From Kryptolebias marmoratus (taxonomy: Eukaryota > Chordata > Actinopteri > Cyprinodontiformes > Rivulidae): DNA of 64,000 bases. Positions 11,401 through 21,675 of the stretch are shown here, in pieces; position 1 is the stretch's first letter; every line of letters starts with the position of its first letter. The stretch is taken from the NCBI RefSeq assembly GCF_001649575.2, contig NC_051439.1, positions 3,737,904 to 3,801,903 of the forward strand, given 5' to 3'. The position numbers were made by a program, and so were the translations under genes. The notes under the pieces were generated by a model. It saw only the letters and a program-made list of their open reading frames with translations. It searched no databases and was not told where the DNA came from.

Positions 11401-12619
11401 TTCTAGAAGGCTGTAGAAACGAACAATTTGCAAAACATTTGTATAGTTGAGAAAGCTCAAAACCTAAACATCAGAATACTTTAAGCTGAACATTTTTTTG
11501 GTAAAATCTTCAAAAATCATAACACTTAAATTCTTATTGTGCAAAAATCAAACGTTATAAAGATATCAAAAAGTCATTTCAGTCATGTAAAGTCCAGACC
11601 TGTGTAAACTTTTAAATTATATTTCTACAGTGAAGTATGCCTGAGCTTCAATACTTATTAGCATCCCTAATTAAATGACGTTGACGACACGTGAGTGTCT
11701 TTTGCTCATAGTATTAGTACAGATAAAAAAATATTACCATTTAATCACTACATTCAGACATTTTTTTAAAAACTACCTGGGTTGTCATGGCAACTTGCCT
11801 AGACTGCTTTAGACCTTTGATGACATCATATGTGATGTCATCATGCTTTTGATATGTCATACCTTGCTACCATAGTGACCCTTCAGAAACTAGGTTTAAC
11901 ATTCTACACTCAGACAGAGAGAGAGAAAGAGAGAGAGAGCACTGACTCAAAGCAACAAAACCTCTATGTTCTTCTATGTTCCTTGTGGTAAGCTTTATCA
12001 AAAGGACTGAAAGGAAATTCTTCAAACTATATTGTGTTGAAGGAGAGAATATGCTTTTAAAAATGCAAACTCAGAATTTGCAGATCCTTTCTTTGACACA
12101 AAGTTTGATATTCAAGACTGCCAGAACATCTGAATGGAGTCATACTGTTGGAGCAAACTTGTTACCTATGAGCAATCCAAGCAAGCCAGACAGAGTGGCC
12201 TCAGAGGTACAGCTGACCTGACCCGTATCACACCCAGATGAGAAAATCATCCTGAAGGTAGAGATGAAATGTTTCTTTTATAGAAGGATGATGATGTTTT
12301 ATGAAAATACCAGGTTATCATCTGACTTAGTTAAAACTTAATTTAGCAACTTAATTTAAACTTAATTTAGTTTAGTTAAGTTTATCTTGGCTCATATTTT
12401 GACTGTCTTAGCCTGATTGTTGTTTAGTTCAGCTTTAACTTTATCATTATTTTATTTAGAGTATTTTAGCTACTATTTTGACTGTTTAGTTTCATGATTT
12501 CATTTAGATTATCCTATATTTCATTTAGATTATACATGATTGATCTGTATTTGATTATGAAGTTTCTATGACCTCTGTATTTGATTATTTATGTACCAGA
12601 TTGTTGTTTATTTGACTCT
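11401..12619. other. Intergenic, with palindrome and GA tract
   Basis: No gene recognised. Bases 11818-11843 form an 11-bp inverted repeat around TATG, and 11912-11939 is a GA-rich microsatellite. The open frame at 11976-12221 has no recognisable protein. Confidence 0.45.
11818..11843. repeat. Near-perfect palindrome with CRE/AP-1-like half sites
   Basis: TGATGACATCA at 11818-11828 and its exact reverse complement TGATGTCATCA at 11833-11843 flank TATG. TGACATCA resembles bZIP sites. No promoter is recognised nearby, so a MITE centre is equally possible. Confidence 0.6.
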
Positions 12620-12715
12620 GATGTTGTTTCTGTAATGTAAAGCACTTTGGATCACCTTGCTGCTGAAAAGTGCTATATAAGTAAATTTCACTTCATTTCA
12701 CTTCACTTAAAAATA
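12620..12715 (+). mobile_element. LINE/SINE 3' tail (L2-like)
   Basis: Contains AAAGCACTTTGGATCACCTT, GCTGAAAAGTGCTATATAAG and a TTCACTTCATTTCACTTCAC tail, the typical end of a fish L2-type LINE or dependent SINE. The sister tail is at 32154-32225. Confidence 0.6.
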
Positions 12716-12754
12716 TCTTAAGGGGCATAATTTATAATTTGGGCCATACAGATG

Positions 12755-13389
12755 TGCCTATTCTTTATGGACACTTTTTGGCTAACCAGATTCAGCTTAA
12801 ACTTGGCCTAAACCATGGCATTAGCAACAGCTTCAGCCATAGGCAACAGTGAAAAGACACAAACATATGGTTATCAGATTAAACCATGACTAAAACTCAG
12901 CTCCATGGGCTAAGCCACTTGCTCAGCCAAAATCCAAGAGGTTCAATTTTTCTTTTCCTAACAAGCTGGTCTCACGGCCTCAACCACTACTCGGCATAAG
13001 CGACAGCGCAGAACCATGGACTTATGGTTATCTGAAGCCATGGCTGATGCTCAGATCTGTGGTTTAAGCCACATACTCAGCCAAGCTCCAAGAGCTTTAA
13101 TTTGTTCAACCAATAACATCCCGGCTTGAAGCCCAGTACCAGCCTTGTTCTAAAACTTTATTTACATTCTAAGTCCAAGTCCTAATCAATGCATCTACCA
13201 AAGCCTCAGCCATGGCCTCAACCAAGGTCTCGATTTAACCTCCATAGCCTAAACCATGATCTCAGTGACGGCAAGCCTCAGCATAAGCCCGGCCTAAGCT
13301 CAGCCTAAGCCGTGGCATTAGCCACTGCCTCAGCCATGGCCTCAGCTACGGCCTCAGCTACGGCCTCAGCCACTGCACGGCATAAGCGA
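12755..13389. repeat. Degenerate GCCATGGCCTCAGC-type repeat field
   Basis: Many diverged short motifs built on GCCATGGCCTCAGC, TAAGCCACTTGCTCAGCC and GGCATAAGCGAC. At larger scale, a roughly 158-bp unit recurs (ATGGTTATCAGATTAAACCATG near 12868 and ATGGTTATCTGAAGCCATGG near 13026). The field ends exactly where the 341-bp array begins. Confidence 0.7.
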
Positions 13390-14843
13390 CTTAGTCAGGG
13401 ACAGGCGTGGTAAGACGTCTGATGGAAGTGATGTGCTAGTAACCTCTCCTTCCTAGTTTAGTTTGATCCTTCATTGTGGACCATAAGGACAAACTGTTTC
13501 AATGCAATATACAACATCTTTGCAGTGCTACTAAAACTGCCAATTGGTCCCAGCACGTTTTGTTTGATGATGAATCCTGGAGTGAAGCAACAGTTGAGGT
13601 GTCAGTCAACAGCATCCAGTCCAGAGCCTCCTTCATCACTCCCAAAGGTACCCCAGTGCATGCCGACCCAAAAAGGTGAACTATTTCGCACTCGACGGGG
13701 CAGAGCAGTAAGACCACCTAAGAAGCTCAACTTAGTCAGGGACAGGCGTGGTAAGACGTCTGATGGAAGTGATGTGCTAGTAACCTCTCCTTCCTAGTTT
13801 AGTTTGATCCTTCATTGTGGACCATAAGGACAAACTGTTTCAATGCAATATACAACATCTTTGCAGTGCTACTAAAACTGCCAATTGGTCCCAGCACGTT
13901 TTGTTTGATGATGAATCCTGGAGTGAAGCAACAGTTGAGGTGTCAGTCAACAGCATCCAGTCCAGAGCCTCCTTCATCACCCCCAAAGGTACCCCAGCGC
14001 ATGCCGACCCAAAAAGGTGAACTCTTTCGCACACGACGGGGCAGAGCAGTAAGACCACCTAAAAAGCTCAACTTAGTCAGGGACAGGCGTGGTAAGACGT
14101 CTGATGGAAGTGATGTGCTAGTAACCTCTCCTTCCTAGTTTAGTTTGATCCTACATTGTGGACCATAAGGACAAACTGTTTCAATGCAATATACAACATC
14201 TTTGCAGTGCTCCTAAAACTGCCAATTGGTCCCAGCACGTTTTGTTTGACGATGAATCCTGGAGTGAAGCAACAGTTGAGGTGTCAGTCAACAGTATCCA
14301 GTCCAGAGCCTCCTTCATCACTCCCAAAGGTACCCCAGTGCATACCGACCCAAACATGTGAACTCTTTCGCACTCAACGGGGAAGAGCAGTAAGACCACC
14401 TAAAAAGCTCAACTTATGAACTGTCTTAGTCAGGGACAGGCGTGGTAAGACGTCTGATGGAAGTGATGTGCTAGTAACCTCTCCTTCCTAGTTTAGTTTG
14501 ATCCTACATTGTGGACCATAAAGACAAACTGTTTCAATGCAATATAGAACATCTTTGCAGTGCTACTAAAACTGCCAATTGGTCCCAGCACGTTTTGTTT
14601 GATGATGAATTCTGGTGTGAAGCAACAGTTGAGGTGTCAGTCAACAGCATCCAGTCCAGAGCCTCCTTCATCACCCCCAAAGGTACCCCAGTGCATGCCG
14701 ACCCAAACAGGTGAACTCTTTTGCACTCAACGGGGCAGAGCAGTAAGACCACCAAAGAAGCTCAACTTAGTCAGGGACAGGCGTGGTAGGACGTCTGATG
14801 GAAGTGATGTGCTAGTAACCTCTCCTTCCTAGTTTAGTTTGAC
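13390..14843 (+). repeat. 341-bp tandem array, four units plus a partial
   Basis: Units start at CTTAGTCAGGGACAGGCGTG: 13390, 13731, 14072, 14425 and a final partial at 14766. The period is exactly 341 except one unit of 353 with a 12-bp insertion before 14425. Units differ at only a few positions, so amplification or homogenisation is recent. Each unit opens a plus frame of about 107 codons (for example 13474-13797) that crosses into the next unit. Its C-terminal part reads RTRRGRAVRPPKKLNL and then VRDRRGKTSDGSD, a basic Arg-Pro-Pro ending reminiscent of the end of Ty3/gypsy-type polyproteins. Because 341 is not divisible by three, units cannot form one long protein. Confidence 0.9.
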
Positions 14844-15212
14844 TTCCTGTTCATTTAATAAGCTAAGATATCCACTGTGTGTTAAGCTTAAAGAAAAACA
14901 GTGAAAAGTATTGTTACAGGTTAGTGTTGTGAAGCTAAAAAATATTTCCAGTTGGGATAGTTTTTAGAGATACTTTCTCAGGTTATTATATTTGAAGCAC
15001 TGAACTTTTTGTTTTATTACTGGGAAAGGGTAATATAATCTATTGCTATAAAAGTGTTTGGGTACGCTGTCTGTATATTCCTAATTTGTATCCATACCTA
15101 GTTGTTGTCATACCTGGTGAGATAAAGAGTACAGGTCTTTAGCTGGATCCTGCCTCATTTTCTGTCTAAGCTCAATTTATACTCAGTATTTATATTATAG
15201 TGACAACAAGCC
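14844..15212 (+). mobile_element. Possible LTR next to the 341-bp array
   Basis: From about TGTGTGTTAAGC (14876) to TTATAGTGACAAC (15209) the segment has LTR-like features: a TATAAAAG-type box near 15047, an ATAAAG near 15123 and TG/CA-like ends. No second LTR or primer site was found, so this is tentative. Confidence 0.3.
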
Positions 15213-15554
15213 TTGGCCTATGTCAAGTATAATTTGTTTTTGTACCACAAAGAGGTGAAGAGTGGTGACACTGAGCGTTTGTTTACCTATAAAAAAGAGC
15301 TAAAGTGACTGAAAATACGTCAATAATGGTGACATCCATGGAGGAGCTATTTGAGGAGAAGAAGAGATGAAGAAGCTTGACAATTTGGAGGTATTGGTAA
15401 GTAATCACTCTTAGATTTTTTAAGTAAAGTATGCAGATAGTTTTTTTTTAAACAATCAAAAATCTTCAGGGGATGGATTCAAATGGATTTCTGAGACATT
15501 AAGCATTTGTCTAGATTGTTTTAGAGACACTAGTTGAGATTTAACATGAGGTTT
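15213..15554. other. Unassigned sequence after the LTR-like segment
   Basis: Contains a short frame beginning ATGGTGACATCCATGGAGGA at 15326, followed by a donor-like GGTAAGTAAT near 15396. It may be retroelement leader or chance. No known domain. Confidence 0.3.
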
Positions 15555-16130
15555 TTTCAACAGTGGCTTTCTCTTTGCCACTATCTCATAAAACTTACAA
15601 CTAGACTGAAACCAGTCTTAGACTGGTGAAGAACCTGGGCAACAGCTTTTTATGTACAGTCTCTCCCATCTCACCTGCTGAAGCTTGTAACTCCTTCGAG
15701 TGTTCTCAGGTGGCCTCTCTTACTGATGTCCTTCTTCACAGTCACTCAATTTGTGAGGACGGCCTGCTCTTGGTAGATTTACACATGCTCCAATATTCTT
15801 TCCATTTCTTAATGTATTTAACAGAACTCCTGGGGATGTTTAGTGCCTTAGAAATCATTTTGTATTCATACCCTGACTTGTACATTACAATATTTTTTTT
15901 CCTCTGAGATTAATTCAAAGTCTTTAAAGGAGGTGAATATTTATGCAGTCACTTATTTTATATTATATTTATTAGAAGGAATTACTCTGTAGAAATCAGA
16001 TTTTTGACACTGAAGATTTTTTTTCTTTGTAAAAAGGCCAATTTAAACTGACCATGATTGAACCATGACAGCAATAAAAGCATAAAACATCCAGGTGTGT
16101 GAATACTTTTTATAGGCATTGTATGCCTGA
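15555..16130 (-). mobile_element. Tc1-like transposon relic, antisense
   Basis: Plus-strand landmarks AACAGTGGCTTTCTCTTTGC, GACTGGTGAAGAACCTGGGC, GAGGACGGCCTGCTCTTGG and GTGTGTGAATACTTTTTATA match a fish Tc1-like element read in reverse. The last is its terminal inverted repeat. The transposase is destroyed by indels, and the opposite terminus is not recognised. Confidence 0.6.
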
Positions 16131-17253
16131 GCTATAGAGATCCAAGGAGGGATAGGCTTTCTCAGGTGTTTCACCAAAATCCCATTTATTTTATTTTTTT
16201 CTCAAAGCTTTTTGCAAATTTTGTTTACCCGGTACAATGTACCACTACCAAAGGTCATAGCACACTATTACTGATCAAGCTGTACATTTTGATGTATAAT
16301 TTGCATGTTTTATTTTAAAGCTGTGTGACGAGACAGGACAACATTTTTTGAAGAGGATAGTAATATGGGTGCTTCAAAGCCTATGCATTGGCACCCTTAA
16401 TAAAGGGAGAAATACCATTTTCTGTGAAATAGCAGAGTTAATATGGACTTCTAAATGACTTTATTGGAATTAGCTGACTAACCTAAAACTGAATCATTAA
16501 AGTTTTAACAAGGAGAACAAAACCTAAAAGGAGCAAAAGGCCTGAAAATACTCCAAGAGTTTTTTTTCGGGATGAGGTCCAAGGGGTGCCTTAATAGTTT
16601 CACATTTTGCTCTTGTATTTGGCCAGAGACTATGATGGTAGAGTGGAAGACTTCAGGGGAAACCTGAAGATTTCTGCTCCAGTTTCAGTTGACCTACATG
16701 ACACTTTTATGATTGTGCGGTGAATCTTTAAAGAAATAGCTCAACATTTTGGTAAATATAGCTCACAAAATGCTAACTCATTATGTGAGACCCTTAAATG
16801 AGTTACCGCCATCATAAAAAAGTTCTACATCATAATGAAAAAGAAGCCCTCTGACACCTCTGTCTGCAGTTATGGTTTATTTTCTCTTCAGATCTTTCTT
16901 TTATAATCTGAAAGTATTGTTAACCATCTTAGCAGCTGGTAGCAAGCTGGAAAATTTGAGAGTATAAAGATTATTTTCTGCAAATGCACATCATAACTTT
17001 TAAGTGCTCCAGTCTTGAAAGAAAAACAGATGTTCACTGTGAGTTTCTCATCATGGAAGGAGGCTGTGTGTGTGTTCAGTGGTCCCCACACCTTTAAACA
17101 TCTGATACAATTTAAAATGTTTGCTGTTCCATGCTGGGATACAAAATATCTCTTGTTTCCTTTCAGTCAGTGGGGTGTGAGCTCTTGCAAACAAAGACTT
17201 AAGTCATATTTCGTCATTAAAAATGAGGAAGACCAGACATGCTACTGTAGTTC
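16131..17253. other. Intergenic, nothing firmly recognised
   Basis: A TTTAAAGAAATAGCTCAACA motif at 16731 resembles the terminus of another fish MITE, but its partner end is not evident. No gene is supported. Confidence 0.4.
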
Positions 17254-17908
17254 TTAAAAGGGTAGTTCAGGTTTTTTTTGCGTTAGACCATTTGCTGGTC
17301 ATTTCGTTGCAAACACTCTGAATTCAGTGAAACTGCAGCTGAAATTTCACATATTTTTTTCACATTTTTGAGTCATGGACTGCTCTCTAACAATACCAGC
17401 CCACTACCCTAAGACCGAAGTGGATGGTTGCCATCTTCAGACAACTCAAATCTAAATTTTTAGTGGCTCATGCAAATTCTATTTCTAAAACCTTTGCATT
17501 GCTATTATTTCACGTTACATGGGTATTTCTGCAGAAATATTATGATATTCCGTCTAGTGTGCTCTGGACTGCACTGGAAGTGCTACGGCTGCTGCTGCAG
17601 TTATTTGCACTTGAAATAGTGCAAAATTATATGTAAATAAATGAGTAATGGAAAATTTAACAGTTTATAGAATATTGTTTGCATGTACTGCTATAAAACT
17701 TTGGCGACTGGAGTTGTTTTGAGAAAGCAGCAGTCCATTCAAGTCTTAGCCCCCTTCAGACTAGCAGTTAGTTTGTCAAACTGGTCAGACTTAAATTCTG
17801 TCTTCAAATTGAGGTTGTTCAAGGAGCTATCTACAACAGGTAATATACTAATTGTTCACAACATTCCCACTATACCCCACTTTAAAAGATGTGAACTACT
17901 CCTTTGAA
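17254..17908. mobile_element. Full-length MITE with AGGGTAGTTCAG-type inverted ends
   Basis: The left end TTAAAAGGGTAGTTCAG (17254) and the right end GTGAACTACTCCTTTGAA (to 17908) are inverted copies, giving an element of about 655 bp with no coding capacity. The outer TTAA/TTGAA hints at TTAA target specificity as in piggyBac or Kolobok, which is inference. Partial relatives lie at 6310-6660, 25990-26050 and 39294-39421. Confidence 0.6.
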
Positions 17909-18129
17909 GAGGATAGCCATAATCCAAGCAGCTGTTACTCCAGGAATTAGGATTTTTATTGCTTGAAAAAGGCCTTTGGTTTAGTCTGAAAGGAAAATTA
18001 GGGCTACTTTAACTAGTATTTTGAGCGTTGCACTAGTATTGAACTCACACATTTCAACAGTCTAGTATGTTTGCTTTTACTTTCATAAAATATTTGAATA
18101 CTTCCTTTACCTATGTGTGATACTTTTTA

Positions 18130-18870
18130 CTTCAAGAATCTGTCAGAAAACTGGTCCATGCATTTATCATGTCTAGCCTGGACTATTGTAATTCTTTGTC
18201 TTGGTGTCCAAAAAAACTCTTTAAAAAGTCTTCAACTAAACCAAAATGCTGCTGCCGTGGTTCTAATGAGAGTTAGAAGGAGAGATAAGATTTCTCCAGT
18301 TTTGGCTTCTCTCCATTTGCTTTCAGTCAAATTCAGAATAGAATTTAAAATCTTACTTCTAACATGCAAAGCTCGCAACAACCAAGCTTCATCTTATATA
18401 AACAATCTTATTGTTCCATATTTTCCTAACAGAGCACTTTGCTCTCAAACTGCAGGTTTGGGAGTGAAGTTTCTAAAAGTAGAACAGGAGGCAGAGCTTT
18501 CAGTTCACAGGCTCCTCTCTTGTTGAACCAACTTCCAGTTTCTGTCCATGAGGCTGACACCCTGATTTTTCTTTTTAAAAAAATCCTATAGTTCGGGTTG
18601 GTCTGGGTTTCCTGAGCTATCCCTTAGTTCTGCTGCTATAGACTTAGACTGCTGGAGGACAAACTGATCACATTTCCTCACTCTGCTGCTGTCTTTACTC
18701 ACTTTACTCTTCATGTTTATATTTTTAATTAATTGTAACATTAGCGTGTTTTTTTCTCAATAGAAACTACACCTGGACAACTCCTTCTGTGTTTGTGTCT
18801 CTTTCCTGTCCTCTCAAACCCCAGCCAGTCGAAGCAGATGGCCACCCACCCTATATGCTTACAAAGAAGG
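18130..18870 (+). mobile_element. L2/Rex1-like LINE 3' fragment
   Basis: Plus-strand frame to 18526 gives the RT C-terminal region: AWTIVILCLG (CLDYCNSL-like), LKSLQLNQNAAAVVL, PVLASLHLLSVKFRIEFKI and AELSVHRLLS. The 3' UTR follows, with a CTCTTTCCTGTCCTCTCAAA and CCAGTCGAAGCAGATGGCCA landmark, and ends near CACCCTATATG. The copy is 5'-truncated, as usual for LINEs. Confidence 0.75.
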
Positions 18871-19331
18871 TAAGAAAATCTTTATTCTTCCTCTGATCTA
18901 AAACGTTTGCTCAGTTTTGTCGCCGGCAGAGTTCTAGGGTCATTGAAGTCACATGTATGCAGCCATCATGTGCGACACCAGGGGGGTGTCACATGATCAT
19001 TTCAGATGGTGTAATTACATGAATGAATGGAAAAACAGCCTGAGGAGGAATGTTTTATGATAAAGACCACCAAGCAGGACAGATGGTCTTGGATCAATGG
19101 GAAAATTAACTTATGCAGCTAAAAATGACATAGAATTGAATATTTTTATTTTCATTGTATATAAATGACTAAAAACGCAATCCTCCTCAAGCCAAAAGTA
19201 ATAAAATAGTCCTTAAAAAATAGGAAATAAAAACTTATAAAATAATAGTCAGTACTTGCAAACATTGCAGATATTGCACAATCCTAAACTGCATTCTGTG
19301 ATATTACACTATGTTAAATTTACATTGATCT
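18871..19331. other. Intergenic, nothing recognised
   Basis: No gene or repeat recognised between the LINE fragment and the LINE/H3 chimera. Confidence 0.45.
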
Positions 19332-20036
19332 GGAGTGCTCAAGATGGCTGCATGTTGGAGTAGCTCTGTTACACTCATTCTGAGATATTGCTTTTGAAAT
19401 TTTTAATTCCTCTTTTTTGTAACTCGCTTTTTTGGATGATTATTTCCTCTGGTATCCGATGCTGTGCAGCTACAAGGATTTTTTACTGAAACCTTTTACT
19501 TTTGGACATCTTGTTATGATGCGTAACCATAACAACAATTGTTAAACGTGAAGAACCCTGAAGTCCAGTCATGGCCAGAACCAAGCATACTGCCCGTAAA
19601 TCCATCGGAGGTAAAGCTCCCAGGAAGCAGCTGGGCACCAAAGCTGCCCGCAAGAATGCCCCGGCCACCAGCGGGGTGAAGAAGCTTCACCTCTACAGGC
19701 CCCAGTACCTTGGCTCTCAGAGAGATCCATCACTACCAGAAGTCCACTGAGCTGCTCATTCAGAAGCTGCCCTTTCAGCGTCTGGTCCTGGTCAAGACCG
19801 ACCTGCGATTCCAGAGCTTGGCCATCATGGCTCTGTTGGAGGTCAGCGAGGCTTACCTGGTGGGGCTCTTTGAGGACACCAGGATCAAGGACAAATCGGG
19901 ACAGACTGCTACAAGAGATCCTTCCTGCCAACAGCCACCAGCATCTATAACAACTCTTTTACAAAACCAGGATAATGAGCTACAACAACATTTAATTTCC
20001 CTTTGGGATTAATAAAGTATTCTTGAATTTGAATTG
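19332..20036 (+). mobile_element. LINE-histone H3 chimeric retrocopy (copy 2)
   Basis: There are three joined parts. Bases 19332-19555 match the LINE-like 5' region at minus 11385-11165. Bases 19571-19880 are histone H3. Bases 19881-20036 are a LINE 3' end with CTACAAGAGATCCTTCCTGC and CCCTTTGGGATTAATAAAGT, followed by a TTGAATTTGAATTG tail. The tail resembles that of the RT-bearing LINE at 20345-21675. The order LINE 5' - H3 - LINE 3' fits a template-switching retro-chimera. Confidence 0.6.
19571..19880 (+). pseudogene. Histone H3 pseudogene, frameshifted and truncated
   Basis: Starts ATGGCCAGAACCAAGCATAC and reads [20 protein letters not shown], a core H3 tail with changes at otherwise invariant positions (Gln5 to His, Thr11 to Ile). 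A one-base indel near 19700-19703 breaks the frame. In the next frame the histone fold continues ([20 protein letters not shown], then [20 protein letters not shown]). Against canonical H3, about five residues are lost between RLV and KTDLRF, and everything after LFEDT (about 28 residues) is replaced by LINE sequence. No introns are seen, as expected for replication-type H3 or a retrocopy. It cannot encode a working nucleosomal H3. Confidence 0.9.
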
Positions 20037-20040
20037 AGCA

Positions 20041-20344
20041 GACTTTTTCAAATTTTGTCCTGTAACAACCACAAACTTCCAACTATTTACAAGGGTTTTA
20101 TGTGATAGATCGACACACTGTAGTGCATGAATATGAATAAGAACGAAAATGATAAATGGTTTTCAAAATTCTGTACAAATAAAAATCTGAAAAGTGTGGT
20201 ATGCTTTTGTACTCACACCCAAATCAGTACTGTGTAGACTCACCTTTCACTGTGAGTTTTTTGGGTTTGTCTCTACCAGCTTTGCACATTTAAAAACTGA
20301 AATTTTTACCCATTCTTCTTTTCAAAATAGTCGCAGCTCAGTCA
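20041..20344 (-). mobile_element. Tc1-like transposon, left part (antisense)
   Basis: Begins GACTTTTTCAAATTTTGTCC and continues through TTTATGTGATAGATCGACAC, ATGGTTTTCAAAATTCTG and CTACCAGCTTTGCACATTT. This is the long inverted terminus and transposase-flanking DNA of a common fish Tc1-like element. It breaks at AGTCA (20340-20344), where a LINE is inserted, and resumes at 21676. Confidence 0.7.
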
Positions 20345-20443
20345 ATTCAATTCAATTCAATTCAATTCAATTCAATTCAATTCAATTCAATTCAATTCAA
20401 TTCAATTCAATTCAATTCAATTCAATTCAATTCAATTCAATTC
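20345..20443. repeat. (TTCAA)n microsatellite at LINE tail
   Basis: About 20 perfect TTCAA pentamers reach the assembly gap. They are the tail of the antisense LINE. Confidence 0.95.
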
Positions 20444-21428
20444 NNNNNNNNNNNNNNNNNNNNNNNNNNNNNNNNNNNNNNNNNNNNNNNNNNNNNNNNN
20501 NNNNNNNNNNNNNNNNNNNNNNNNNNNNNNNNNNNNNNNNNNNNNNNNNNNNNNNNNNNNNNNNNNNNNNNNNNNNNNNNNNNNNNNNNNNNNNNNNNNN
20601 NNNNNNNNNNNNNNNNNNNNNNNNNNNNNNNNNNNNNNNNNNNNNNNNNNNNNNNNNNNNNNNNNNNNNNNNNNNNNNNNNNNNNNNNNNNNNNNNNNNN
20701 NNNNNNNNNNNNNNNNNNNNNNNNNNNNNNNNNNNNNNNNNNNNNNNNNNNNNNNNNNNNNNNNNNNNNNNNNNNNNNNNNNNNNNNNNNNNNNNNNNNN
20801 NNNNNNNNNNNNNNNNNNNNNNNNNNNNNNNNNNNNNNNNNNNNNNNNNNNNNNNNNNNNNNNNNNNNNNNNNNNNNNNNNNNNNNNNNNNNNNNNNNNN
20901 NNNNNNNNNNNNNNNNNNNNNNNNNNNNNNNNNNNNNNNNNNNNNNNNNNNNNNNNNNNNNNNNNNNNNNNNNNNNNNNNNNNNNNNNNNNNNNNNNNNN
21001 NNNNNNNNNNNNNNNNNNNNNNNNNNNNNNNNNNNNNNNNNNNNNNNNNNNNNNNNNNNNNNNNNNNNNNNNNNNNNNNNNNNNNNNNNNNNNNNNNNNN
21101 NNNNNNNNNNNNNNNNNNNNNNNNNNNNNNNNNNNNNNNNNNNNNNNNNNNNNNNNNNNNNNNNNNNNNNNNNNNNNNNNNNNNNNNNNNNNNNNNNNNN
21201 NNNNNNNNNNNNNNNNNNNNNNNNNNNNNNNNNNNNNNNNNNNNNNNNNNNNNNNNNNNNNNNNNNNNNNNNNNNNNNNNNNNNNNNNNNNNNNNNNNNN
21301 NNNNNNNNNNNNNNNNNNNNNNNNNNNNNNNNNNNNNNNNNNNNNNNNNNNNNNNNNNNNNNNNNNNNNNNNNNNNNNNNNNNNNNNNNNNNNNNNNNNN
21401 NNNNNNNNNNNNNNNNNNNNNNNNNNNN
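20444..21428. other. Assembly gap (985 N)
   Basis: Unknown bases only. Any open frame drawn across this run is meaningless. Confidence 1.
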
Positions 21429-21675
21429 AGTGGGTTTGTTGAAGCAGGTGTATGATGGCATCTTCAACTCCAACTCCACGGCGATAAGCAAACTGAAGGG
21501 GGTCCTGATATGTGCTGGTTTGCTTACTCAGGTGGGCCAACAGGAGTCTCTCCAGGACCTTCATGATGTGGGATGTCAGGGCAACAGGTCTGTAGTCGTT
21601 GATAACTGAGGGGTGAGTTTTCTTTGGTACCGGAACCTAACAGGATGTCTTCCACAACAGTGGTACCTTCTCTTG

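Larger units (their letters stand above)
20345..21675 (-). mobile_element. CR1/Jockey-like LINE inserted in Tc1 (contains gap)
   Basis: In antisense view the 3' tail is the TTCAA array at the left. At the right, minus 21564-21430 encodes the start of an RT domain: PVALTSHIMKVLERLLLAHL, then DPLQFAYRRGVGVEDAIIHL. The pentanucleotide AGTCA occurs at both edges (20340-20344 and 21676-21680), a candidate target-site duplication. Most of the RT lies in the N run. The element is probably 5'-truncated. Confidence 0.75.

Noticed and set aside
13390..14843. CRISPR-like array
   Set aside because: Units are 341 bp with no short-repeat/unique-spacer pattern, and the sequence is vertebrate.
19569..19931. 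Minus-strand 120-codon frame
   Set aside because: Antisense shadow of the histone H3 pseudogene.
20194..21609. Very long open frames on both strands
   Set aside because: They exist only because the 985-N gap contains no stops.
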